A stretch of 5,204 bases of DNA from positions 1 through 5,204 of the forward strand of contig CAOKRZ010000063.1 in the NCBI GenBank assembly GCA_948471335.1. Direction: 5' to 3'. Each line of letters opens with the position of its first letter. The stretch's first letter is position 1. Origin of the DNA: an uncultured Christensenella sp. GTDB taxonomy: Bacteria; Bacillota; Clostridia; Christensenellales; UBA1242. The notes beneath the pieces were generated by a model. It made no database searches, was not told the DNA's origin, and saw nothing but the letters and a program-made list of their open reading frames with translations. Positions 1-4,925 of the stretch are shown here, piece after piece. Position numbers and translations under genes: made by a program.

Positions 1-193
1 CTCTCTCCGAGTTGACATTTATGTCTTTTATCATCGTCGGATTGACATTTAAACAATATATCGCTATTTCAACGTCTTTAAGCTTTTTAAAATCTAGTTC
101 GCTCAAACGTTTCCTATATTCCAAATATGGAACCGCTTGCTCAGATATTGGCGCATCGCTTGAAATTGTTTTCTCTTTTTTATTAAGCCACAT
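1..193 (-). CDS. Unrecognised protein, N-terminal 64 residues only (gene runs off the left edge)
   Basis: The reading frame is open from an ATG at 193 to the window edge, giving 64 complete codons with no stop. It begins MWLNKKEKTISSDAPISEQA and continues with a charged, probably helical stretch (EYRKRLSELDFKKLKDVEIA, residues 26-45). An ideal Shine-Dalgarno sequence, AGGAGG at 204-199, lies 5 bases upstream and supports this start. The SD overlaps the stop codon of the zinc-ribbon gene upstream, and only 10 bases separate the two genes, so they should be co-transcribed and probably translationally coupled. No signal peptide or membrane segment is visible in this part. I do not recognise the family. 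The gene is inferred to be real from the SD and the operon spacing. It would be under the control of the G9-containing promoter at 416-447. Confidence 0.75.
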   Translation of the reverse strand, partial: MWLNKKEKTISSDAPISEQAVPYLEYRKRLSELDFKKLKDVEIAIYCLNVNPTMIKDINVNSER

Positions 194-203
194 TTTATCC
201 TCC

Positions 204-389
204 TTAGTCAAAAAGATAGTTTGAGCACATCGTGCACATCCCTACATCTTTAGAATTTTTATGTCCGCATACTTCGCATACGATCAAATCTTCTTTTTCA
301 GGAAGATCAACCTCCAAAGTCATCTTCTTTTTGGCATCATTTTTATTAAAATCAGACGCTTCTTTTGCGCCCGTTGTTTCTTTTGCCAT
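204..389 (-). CDS. Small zinc-ribbon protein (61 aa)
   Basis: This short protein has a hydrophilic, Lys/Asp/Glu-rich N-terminal half (residues 1-34), probably disordered. A compact C-terminal zinc ribbon follows: two CxxC knuckles (C38/C41 and C52/C55) ten residues apart, in the pattern CEVCGHKN...GMCTMCSNY. Four cysteines at this spacing are the usual ligands for one structural zinc. Such mini-ribbons occur in rubredoxin-like and zinc-ribbon proteins that bind nucleic acid or protein partners, but the exact role here cannot be read from the sequence. The ATG has a GAGGAGG Shine-Dalgarno 4 bases upstream. It is the first gene after the promoter at 416-447, and its stop codon overlaps the SD of the next gene (1-193). 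The protein is cytoplasmic, with no signal peptide or hydrophobic segment. The zinc ribbon is directly visible; any function is unknown. Confidence 0.8.
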   Translation of the reverse strand: MAKETTGAKEASDFNKNDAKKKMTLEVDLPEKEDLIVCEVCGHKNSKDVGMCTMCSNYLFD

Positions 390-415
390 AGTCCCTCCTC
401 TTTTTTCTTACAAAA

Positions 416-447
416 AGTATAGCATACCCCCCCCCGCACCATGTCAA
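416..447 (-). promoter_or_regulatory. Sigma-A-type promoter with G9 tract in the spacer (putatively phase-variable)
   Basis: On the minus strand there is a perfect -35 box TTGACA (447-442) and two overlapping -10 candidates. One is TATACT at 421-416, preceded by TGC (an extended -10). The other is TATGCT at 426-421. The spacers are 20 and 15 bases respectively, both away from the optimal 17. The spacer includes nine consecutive Gs (435-427). Losing three Gs would give 17 bases to TATACT, and gaining two would give 17 to TATGCT. Transcription would begin near position 409, giving a leader of about 20 bases that contains the SD of the zinc-ribbon gene. The terminator at 491-528 isolates this promoter from the upstream operon. 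The boxes are seen directly; promoter activity and variability are inferred. Confidence 0.7.
427..435. repeat. Homopolymeric G9/C9 tract inside a promoter spacer
   Basis: Nine consecutive Cs on the plus strand (Gs in the transcription direction) sit between the -35 and -10 elements of the zinc-ribbon operon promoter. The next longest G/C run I noticed in this AT-rich window is five Cs near 1863-1867. Mononucleotide G/C runs of this length are prone to slipped-strand mispairing, and in known contingency loci they alter promoter spacing. Confidence 0.9.
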
Positions 448-490
448 ACAAAAATCAAACAAAATTCGAGATTTTTCGGTGGATTATTAT

Positions 491-528
491 AAAAAAAGAG
501 CTTTATCATTTCCGATAAAGTTCTTTTT
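491..528 (-). terminator. Intrinsic terminator of the lgt operon
   Basis: A hairpin with core stem CTTTATC (501-507) and GATAAAG (514-520) closes a 6-base loop. It extends outward through a G-U pair and further A-T/G-C pairs to 493 and 528, about 15 pairs in total. In the minus-strand transcript it is followed by a run of seven Us (497-491), part of which pairs in the lower stem. It starts 24 bases past the stop codon of the DivIVA-like gene. The A-tract on the other side makes the structure nearly symmetric, so it could also stop plus-strand transcripts, although no plus-strand gene is seen. Confidence 0.88.
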
Positions 529-551
529 ATTTTTAATATATAAAGAAATTT

Positions 552-1274
552 TCAGTCTTCATCATCACCACTGTAGAAATCAAAAGCTTTCATAATCTCT
601 GTGAGGTCATCTTTTGGATTGATTGCTTCTTTAAGATCAAACCCAGATGACTGAAAACTTCTTTTAGGTTCTTCTTTTGGTTTTGTATCCAAAAATTTAT
701 CCACAAGATTTGAATAGTTGTCATTCTCTTCAAGCGTCATGTCAGTCACAGGTCTGATCATGTTTTTCTCACCTACTCTGTCAATTCTCACTTCACGAGG
801 ATTTTCTTGACCACTGCGATAGCTTTGCATTTTGTTTAAAAGCATTCTCATAGAGTCGTTTTCAGTTTTGATTGGATTTGTAAGCCCCGCCCTTTCACTG
901 GCTTCAAACTGTTCAATGATTTTGTTTATGTCATCGGAGATTTTTCTAAGAGAAGAGTTTTTGTCAATCCCAGGATATTCAATCGAAAGCTCTTGAAACA
1001 TGATTTCAATTTGACCATAAACCATTCTAAGTTGTCTAACTTTAAGTTCAGTCAAGTTACGCTTGCCTTCATCTTCATACTTTCTGAACATGTCAAGCGC
1101 GGACATAATGTTCTTTTCTCTAGTTTCGATGCTTTTGTAGTCAAGAAGTTTTTTTTCAGATTCAAGGACCTTAAGTTTTTCTTCCATAACCTTTGCTTCA
1201 TACTCAGCTTTAAGCTTTGCGATAAATTCTTCAACTTCGCGCTTGTTATATCCGTTTATTTCAGTGTTGAACAT
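552..1274 (-). CDS. DivIVA-like coiled-coil protein (240 aa)
   Basis: The N-terminus (MFNTEINGYNKREVEEFI, residues 1-18) matches the DivIVA/GpsB pattern: a short F-containing segment, then GY(N/D)xxEVxxFI leading into a coiled coil. A Lys/Glu-rich, heptad-like helix follows to about residue 97. A second helical part (about 105-150) comes next, then a polar linker, and an acidic C-terminal segment (DDLTEIMKAFDFYSGDDED, 222-240) that looks like a short conserved peptide. DivIVA-family proteins bind curved membrane or cell-division partners at septa and poles and recruit other proteins; a cytoplasmic scaffold role is inferred. The ATG at 1274 is chosen because AAGGAG lies 5 bases before it; an upstream TTG at 1292 would place that SD inside the gene. 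It begins 1 base after the stop of the membrane-protein gene, which implies translational coupling. Family assignment rests on the N-terminal motif only, so another DivIVA-domain or generic coiled-coil protein remains possible. Confidence 0.8.
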   Translation of the reverse strand: MFNTEINGYNKREVEEFIAKLKAEYEAKVMEEKLKVLESEKKLLDYKSIETREKNIMSALDMFRKYEDEGKRNLTELKVRQLRMVYGQIEIMFQELSIEYPGIDKNSSLRKISDDINKIIEQFEASERAGLTNPIKTENDSMRMLLNKMQSYRSGQENPREVRIDRVGEKNMIRPVTDMTLEENDNYSNLVDKFLDTKPKEEPKRSFQSSGFDLKEAINPKDDLTEIMKAFDFYSGDDED

Positions 1275-1275
1275 A

Positions 1276-1773
1276 TTAACTCCTTTTAACAAAAAACAAA
1301 TATTTCAATATAAATAATAGCACACCCACCCCGCCAATTGCAAGAGAAATCCAAAAAGGAATAAGTTTTATTTCAAAGAGAAGCTGACACGCGCCTGCGA
1401 AAAATAGGATAAAAGCTATAAAAAGTTGGAATCTTTGCCTATAAAAAAGAAATGTCATAAATGAAGCGAGGAAAAATGAAAAGATCAGCATCGAACCAAT
1501 ATAATTTGAAATTGGCAGAAAATTCCAAAAAATCCCGCTAAGCCCTATAAAAAACAGCAAAAAGCCAAAATAACAACTTGAATCAAGACGGAATAAGCTT
1601 GCTTTGATCAGAAGATGCAATCCAAGCAAAAGGCAAAAACCATAAAACCAAAGATAGTTGTTTTTGAGCAGCACAATTGAAAGCACCGTCTCTGTGATTA
1701 TCAAAAGCCAAACTATAAAAAAAGAGCATCGAAGGATGTTTGTTTTCTTTATGCCTAAAACTCTTCCTCTCAT
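1276..1773 (-). CDS. Six-helix integral membrane protein of unknown function (165 aa)
   Basis: I do not recognise the family. The protein is almost entirely hydrophobic, with predicted membrane segments at about residues 13-36, 41-57, 67-88, 92-111, 114-133 and 138-161. Short basic ends (MRGRVLGIKK at the N-terminus, FVKRS at the C-terminus) suggest that both termini are cytoplasmic by the positive-inside rule. No catalytic motif or conserved polar cluster is evident inside the membrane. The ATG lies 3 bases after the TAG stop of lgt and has no good Shine-Dalgarno (upstream AATACTTAGAGT), so its translation probably depends on ribosomes terminating on lgt. Its own stop codon is 1 base from the DivIVA-like start, and the SD of that gene is inside its last codons. 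Position between lgt and a DivIVA-like gene suggests a cell-envelope role, as an inference from context only. Confidence 0.75.
   Translation of the reverse strand: MRGRVLGIKKTNILRCSFFIVWLLIITETVLSIVLLKNNYLWFYGFCLLLGLHLLIKASLFRLDSSCYFGFLLFFIGLSGIFWNFLPISNYIGSMLIFSFFLASFMTFLFYRQRFQLFIAFILFFAGACQLLFEIKLIPFWISLAIGGVGVLLFILKYLFFVKRS
1314..1343 (-). promoter_or_regulatory. Possible internal promoter for the DivIVA-like gene
   Basis: Inside the 3' end of the membrane-protein gene, TTGCAA (1343-1338) is followed after 18 bases by TATTAT (1319-1314) carrying an extended -10 TGC. Transcription would begin near 1307, about 33 bases before the DivIVA-like ATG. The -35 box matches the consensus at only 4 of 6 positions. 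The sequence is also coding (GGVGVLLFI), so it may be fortuitous. Confidence 0.4.
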
Positions 1774-1776
1774 ACT

Positions 1777-2622
1777 CTAAGTATTGTCTTTTTCACTTTT
1801 TTTAGTCTTCTTTTTCACTTTTTCTTCTTTTGGCAAGATTTCTGGGGACAAAGCCGATTTAACCCCCTTCCTCGCAAGAAGGAAATATACAACAAGCAAA
1901 ACAAGTCCAGCGGCAATCAGAAGAAAGCTTAGAAGCTGAGACACTTTGACTGCGCCGATATACAAACTATCACCTCTAAATGCCTCGATCCATGCTCTCC
2001 CAACTCCATAAACAATCAAATACAAGCTTGCGATAACTCCACGCTGCTTAAACTTAATCTTTCTAAGAAGGCAGATAAGCAAAATAAAGCCGATCAAATT
2101 CCAAAGGCTTTCGTAAAAGAATGTTGAGAGGTGCCAAACTCCATTAATTTGGGTTGAAAGAGGAAAGAATTGCAAACTTTTGTTTGTCACTTCAATTCCA
2201 TAACAACAGCCAGCGAAGTAGCATCCAATTCTCCCTATTGCCTGACCTAAAATAAGAGAAGGCACAGCAACATCTGCCACGTCCAAAAAATTCTTTTTGT
2301 GGATAAGGCAATAAAGAGTTGCTCCAATCGCGCCGCCTATAACTCCACCGTAAATCGCCATTCCCCCATTCCAAATTTGAAAGAATTCTAAGAATGTGAA
2401 GCTTTCATTGCTGAAAATAACATAATAAGCCCTCGCCCCCAGAATTGAAAGAGGAAGGATGTAACATGCAATCAAAAGCAAATCATTTTCTTTCAGTCCT
2501 CTAAGCCTGGCATTTTTGCAAGCGACAAAAACACCGAGTGCCATCCCTATTGCAATCAGAAAACCATAATATGTGATTCTAAGCCCGAAAAAGAGGAAAT
2601 AACTATCAAAAAATCCGAACAT
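1777..2622 (-). CDS. lgt: Prolipoprotein diacylglyceryl transferase Lgt
   Basis: Lgt is the membrane enzyme that moves the diacylglyceryl group of phosphatidylglycerol onto the lipobox cysteine of prolipoproteins, the first step of bacterial lipoprotein maturation. Signature blocks appear in family order: RITYYGFLIAIG (15-26), LGARAYYVIF (61-70), IWNGGMAIYGGVIGG (83-97), GQAIGRIGCYFAGCCYG (126-142), HLSTFFYESLWN (164-175) and YGVGRAWIEAFRGD (205-218). By eye, the essential Arg of the Lgt signature is R131, and the later conserved Tyr/Arg/Glu/Arg are Y205, R209, E213 and R216. About seven membrane segments are visible. Y91 stands where E. coli has His103, and C134 where it has Asn146; such replacements are common in clostridial Lgt as far as I recall. 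The length of 281 is typical, including a Lys-rich cytoplasmic tail (about 251-281). It is first in an operon with an unknown membrane protein and a DivIVA-like gene. The start codon sits almost at the predicted transcription start. Confidence 0.95.
   Translation of the reverse strand: MFGFFDSYFLFFGLRITYYGFLIAIGMALGVFVACKNARLRGLKENDLLLIACYILPLSILGARAYYVIFSNESFTFLEFFQIWNGGMAIYGGVIGGAIGATLYCLIHKKNFLDVADVAVPSLILGQAIGRIGCYFAGCCYGIEVTNKSLQFFPLSTQINGVWHLSTFFYESLWNLIGFILLICLLRKIKFKQRGVIASLYLIVYGVGRAWIEAFRGDSLYIGAVKVSQLLSFLLIAAGLVLLVVYFLLARKGVKSALSPEILPKEEKVKKKTKKSEKDNT
1788..1823. repeat. 14-bp direct repeat in the 3' end of lgt
   Basis: CTTTTTCACTTTTT occurs at 1788-1801 and again at 1810-1823. 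It lies within the codons for the Lys-rich tail (KVKKKTKKSEKD). The 22-base offset is not a multiple of three, so recombination between copies would shift the frame close to the end of lgt. It is most likely a by-product of AAA/AAG/GAA-rich coding. Confidence 0.6.
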
Positions 2623-2628
2623 ATCCTT

Positions 2629-2657
2629 ATTATAACTTTATATGCCCAATTTGGCAA
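2629..2657 (-). promoter_or_regulatory. Near-consensus promoter of the lgt operon, implying a near-leaderless mRNA
   Basis: TTGCCA (2657-2652, 5 of 6 consensus) and a perfect TATAAT (2634-2629) are separated by exactly 17 bases. Transcription is expected about 5 to 9 bases after the -10, at about 2624 to 2620, and the A of the lgt ATG is at 2622. The AAGGA before the ATG is only 1 base away and would overlap or precede the transcription start, so it is unlikely to work as an SD. No alternative in-frame start lies before residue 27 of Lgt. Confidence 0.75.
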
Positions 2658-2669
2658 ATAAATTATCAC

Positions 2670-2721
2670 AAAAAAACAAGCCACCTTAGCGGATATGAAT
2701 AACTATCCATTTGTGGCTTGT
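2670..2721 (-). terminator. Intrinsic terminator after the Rho-like gene
   Basis: Perfect 9-bp arms ACAAGCCAC (2676-2684) and GTGGCTTGT (2713-2721) enclose an inner stem GGATA/TATCC (2691-2695 with 2704-2708) with an 8-base loop. In the minus-strand transcript the hairpin is followed directly by seven Us (2676-2670). It starts 66 bases beyond the stop codon of the Rho-like gene and ends 12 bases before the -35 box of the lgt promoter, so it separates the two units. Confidence 0.9.
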
Positions 2722-2787
2722 ATTTAATATCGCTTGGGCTCATAATTCATCTGCCAAGCAATTATATATTGTGTCAAAACTCAAAAA

Positions 2788-3966
2788 TTATTCAACTTTT
2801 GCACTAACTTTAAAAAGTTCGTTGTTAAGAAATGTGTCATAGATGTCGCTGTCACGATAAACAACCAAAAGTGTTGTCCATAATCCGCTGTCAAAAGCTC
2901 TTCCAATTGAAAGAAGTTTTTGAGCAACAACAACAGATTCAATTGAGTGTCCGTCGCCTTGGTCAGCGCCGCCATAATATTTGTCAAGAGTTCTCAAAAT
3001 CTCAACAATATCATTTATGAATAAGAGAACCTTGTTTCCTCTTTGAATAAGTTTTTGACAAAGAGCAATTGTGTCTACAACGCGGTCAAGACCAGCCGCG
3101 CAATGGCTTCCATATGGCGTTGTCTGCGCAATTACGTTATCAAGGCTTTTGTAAAGAATATCATTCTCAAAAGATATATTAAGCCCAAGAACAACCACTT
3201 TGATATTTCTTTCTTTGCAATCTTTGGCAAGCTCTTCAAATTTATCATCTTCAAAAACATCTGAATGATATTCACAAGCGTTGCGTCTGCCACAAGCAAG
3301 CATGCCACGGCCAAAAGGCAACTTTTCTTTTGAGATGATTGGTCTTCCAAGATCATAGCTTTTCACTTGATACTTGTCAATGTTTTCACAATTGATTTCA
3401 AAAATGTCAAGAAGGATATATTGCCCTTGGCTGTTGATCTTTGCGCACTTACCTTTGATAAGATCACCTTGAGTTATGTTAAGTTGTTCAACTTTGTCAT
3501 CAGGGACAAAAACCTTTATTCCATCGATATTATCTATAAAGAAGTTTGTGCTTCCAGCAGTTCTAACAACCCCTGTCAAAGTCTTATATTCTTTTGTTGT
3601 CAAATCAAAGGTTGGCATTTCTTGCGCAAAGCAAATAAGGTCATCATAGCTTGGGGCTGATTTTTGAATTCGATTTGGCAAGGTATCGCTATCAAATGTT
3701 ACGACATTGAGGATTTCGTCAATAGAACCCAGTTTTTTATAAGGTCTACCCTTTTTCCCAAAATTAAGATTTGAAAGTTCCCCGCTTTGAATTTTACTTC
3801 TTTGGTTCAAAATAAGTTCAACAAGATCGTTACGTCTTTTAGTTGTAGGAGATGAAATACCCAGCTCACGTGCCAAAGCGCGAAGCTCAAAAATACCGAG
3901 TTTCCTTACAAGAACTTCCTTCAAACCTTCTCTTGAAGAATTGTTCTCATCATTAACAGAGCTCAT
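2788..3966 (-). CDS. Rho-like protein with degenerate ATPase site (392 aa)
   Basis: The architecture follows transcription terminator Rho. A Rho_N helical domain lies at about 12-55 (FELRALARELGISSPTTKRR). A cold-shock/OB RNA-binding domain lies at about 125-195, with TGVVRTAGSTNFFI and VFVPDDKVEQLNITQGDLIK corresponding to Rho's GFGFLR and YVSPSQIRRF..RTGD stretches. A RecA-like domain starts at about 208. In that domain, RGMLACGRRNACEY (220-233) aligns with RGLIVAPPKAGKTM of Rho, so the P-loop Lys and Thr are Cys and Glu. VVVLGLNISFENDI replaces LLIDERPEEVTEM, losing the catalytic Glu. VLLFINDIVEILRTL (313-327) keeps the Walker B Asp. Residues 347-369 match FFGAARN..GGSLTI. The protein stops at NNELFKVSAKVE, about where Rho's arginine finger lies, and lacks the last 50 or so residues. 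ATP hydrolysis is therefore unlikely. An excellent SD (AGGAGG, 8-base spacing), a promoter and a terminator argue for a functional gene. It may modulate Rho or bind RNA, which is inference. Confidence 0.8.
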   Translation of the reverse strand: MSSVNDENNSSREGLKEVLVRKLGIFELRALARELGISSPTTKRRNDLVELILNQRSKIQSGELSNLNFGKKGRPYKKLGSIDEILNVVTFDSDTLPNRIQKSAPSYDDLICFAQEMPTFDLTTKEYKTLTGVVRTAGSTNFFIDNIDGIKVFVPDDKVEQLNITQGDLIKGKCAKINSQGQYILLDIFEINCENIDKYQVKSYDLGRPIISKEKLPFGRGMLACGRRNACEYHSDVFEDDKFEELAKDCKERNIKVVVLGLNISFENDILYKSLDNVIAQTTPYGSHCAAGLDRVVDTIALCQKLIQRGNKVLLFINDIVEILRTLDKYYGGADQGDGHSIESVVVAQKLLSIGRAFDSGLWTTLLVVYRDSDIYDTFLNNELFKVSAKVE

Positions 3967-3996
3967 AAAAGTAACCTCCTATATCGTATATAAGAG

Positions 3997-4026
3997 ATTT
4001 TAACACATATTTGTCGAAATAGTCAA
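3997..4026 (-). promoter_or_regulatory. Promoter of the Rho-like gene
   Basis: TTGACT (4026-4021) and TAAAAT (4002-3997, with an extended -10 TGT before it) are 18 bases apart. Transcription would start near 3990, giving a leader of about 24 bases that contains the AGGAGG SD (3980-3975). The -35 box lies in the loop of a 7-bp inverted repeat. The promoter begins 11 bases beyond the stop codon of the transporter gene. Confidence 0.7.
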
Positions 4027-4037
4027 CCCTTTTCGAC
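4013..4037. promoter_or_regulatory. Inverted repeat around the -35 box (possible operator)
   Basis: GTCGAAA (4013-4019) and TTTCGAC (4031-4037) form a perfect 7-bp inverted repeat with an 11-base spacer holding the -35 hexamer. It is not followed by a U tract in the minus direction, so it is a poor terminator for the transporter gene. Its place on the promoter suits a dimeric repressor. The regulator is unknown, and the repeat is short enough to be chance. Confidence 0.4.
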
Positions 4038-4900
4038 TAAATAGGCAGTAGGCTGGAAATAATTCCGCAAATTACGGCAAAAAGATATAAAAGACCAGTT
4101 ATAGAAAGATTCTCCCAAACTTTTTTGAAGTTTGCAGTAAAAAGAACGATAAGTCCCACTCCTGCGCCAGCGCAAAGCCCTGCAACAAGGCCAGCAAAGC
4201 CAAGCACGCCCGCCATGTAAAGCTCAACGATAAAGACAGAGGCCGCACAGTTTGGAATAAGTCCCACAAGCGAAGCAACAAGAATTTGAATATAAACATT
4301 GTCTGTGAAAAGCACTTTAAGAGGATCAAGCCCGCCGCAATAAACTTCAACAAGGTTTATCGCCAAAGTGATAACAAAAATGTAAGCGATGATGATTGCA
4401 GTATGTTTTAGTGCATCCAAGAATATATTTTTTGTGCAGTTATGCCCATGTTCATGTTCATGCACAGGCGCAACTTCTTCGACAGGCTTTTTCCTTTTCT
4501 TATTAAAAAGATGAAGCGTTAAGTCAACCGCATAACCAAGAATGATTGCAAGAACGACCTTCACTGCAAGAAGAAGCAAAAGTTTTGGGATGAATTTTGG
4601 ATTTGCAATCATGATTGGAATTGCCTCATCGCTTGTTGCGATGAAAACAGCCATAAGTGTGCCCAGTGAAACAACTCTTTTTGAGTAAAGGCTGCTTATA
4701 ACCGACGAAAAACCGCACTGAGGCACACAACCTAAAAAAGCACCAAACAAAGGCCCTGCTTTTTTTGTATGGTGCAAAATTTTCGAGTATTTAGTATTTT
4801 GACTATGTGAAAAATAACTGACCAGAAGATATGCAAGATATAAAATAGGAAGCACTATCGCAGTATCTTTCAGAGCATCTAAAAGTGCGTCTAAAAACAT
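4037..4900 (-). CDS. Putative heavy-metal/manganese exporter, ArsP_2-like membrane protein (287 aa)
   Basis: This polytopic protein resembles the family annotated as putative 10-TM heavy-metal exporter, putative manganese transporter or arsenic efflux protein (ArsP_2). It has an internal duplication. The first half starts FLDALLDALKDTAIVLPIL (2-20) and carries GCVPQCGFS (57-64 region) and ATSDEAIPIM (88-97). The second half starts IFLDALKHTAIII (159-171) and carries GLIPNCAASV (213-222) and GLCAGAGVGL (241-250). The paired GxxPxC motifs are probable substrate-site elements. A basic, cytoplasmic-looking loop between the halves holds HEHEHGHNC (147-155), a plausible metal-binding cluster. The substrate cannot be fixed from sequence. 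GAGG at 4911-4908 lies 7 bases before the ATG. The gene follows the partial gene at 4926 by 25 bases, probably in the same transcript. No intrinsic terminator is visible after it, so some read-through into the Rho-like gene is possible. Confidence 0.85.
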   Translation of the reverse strand: MFLDALLDALKDTAIVLPILYLAYLLVSYFSHSQNTKYSKILHHTKKAGPLFGAFLGCVPQCGFSSVISSLYSKRVVSLGTLMAVFIATSDEAIPIMIANPKFIPKLLLLLAVKVVLAIILGYAVDLTLHLFNKKRKKPVEEVAPVHEHEHGHNCTKNIFLDALKHTAIIIAYIFVITLAINLVEVYCGGLDPLKVLFTDNVYIQILVASLVGLIPNCAASVFIVELYMAGVLGFAGLVAGLCAGAGVGLIVLFTANFKKVWENLSITGLLYLFAVICGIISSLLPI

Positions 4901-4925
4901 TTAAATTCCTCTTTAAAACAAATTT

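Noticed and set aside
427..435. G-quadruplex at the G9 tract
   Set aside because: There is a single G run, without the four separate G tracts needed for an intramolecular quadruplex.
993..1289. Plus-strand open frames such as 993-1289, 3367-3660 and 4885-5127, and minus-strand ones such as 1052-1234 and 4099-4353
   Set aside because: All lie opposite or out of frame within well-supported genes, have no convincing SD or promoter, and their composition reflects the complementary codons of those genes.
1275..1292. Start of the DivIVA-like gene at the upstream TTG (adding LKGVN-type residues)
   Set aside because: The AAGGAG Shine-Dalgarno would fall inside the coding sequence, while it is ideally placed for the ATG at 1274. 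The GY..EV..FI motif is also at its usual distance from that ATG.
2732..2759. Small inverted repeat GCTTGG/CCAAGC between the Rho-like gene and its terminator
   Set aside because: Only 6 bp with a 16-base loop and no U tract. The adjacent hairpin at 2676-2721 is the clear terminator, and nothing suggests a small RNA.
2764..2777. Promoter-like TTGACA and TATAAT strings just after the Rho-like stop codon
   Set aside because: They are only a few bases apart on the minus strand, too close to act together, and any transcript would run straight into the terminator at 2721-2670.
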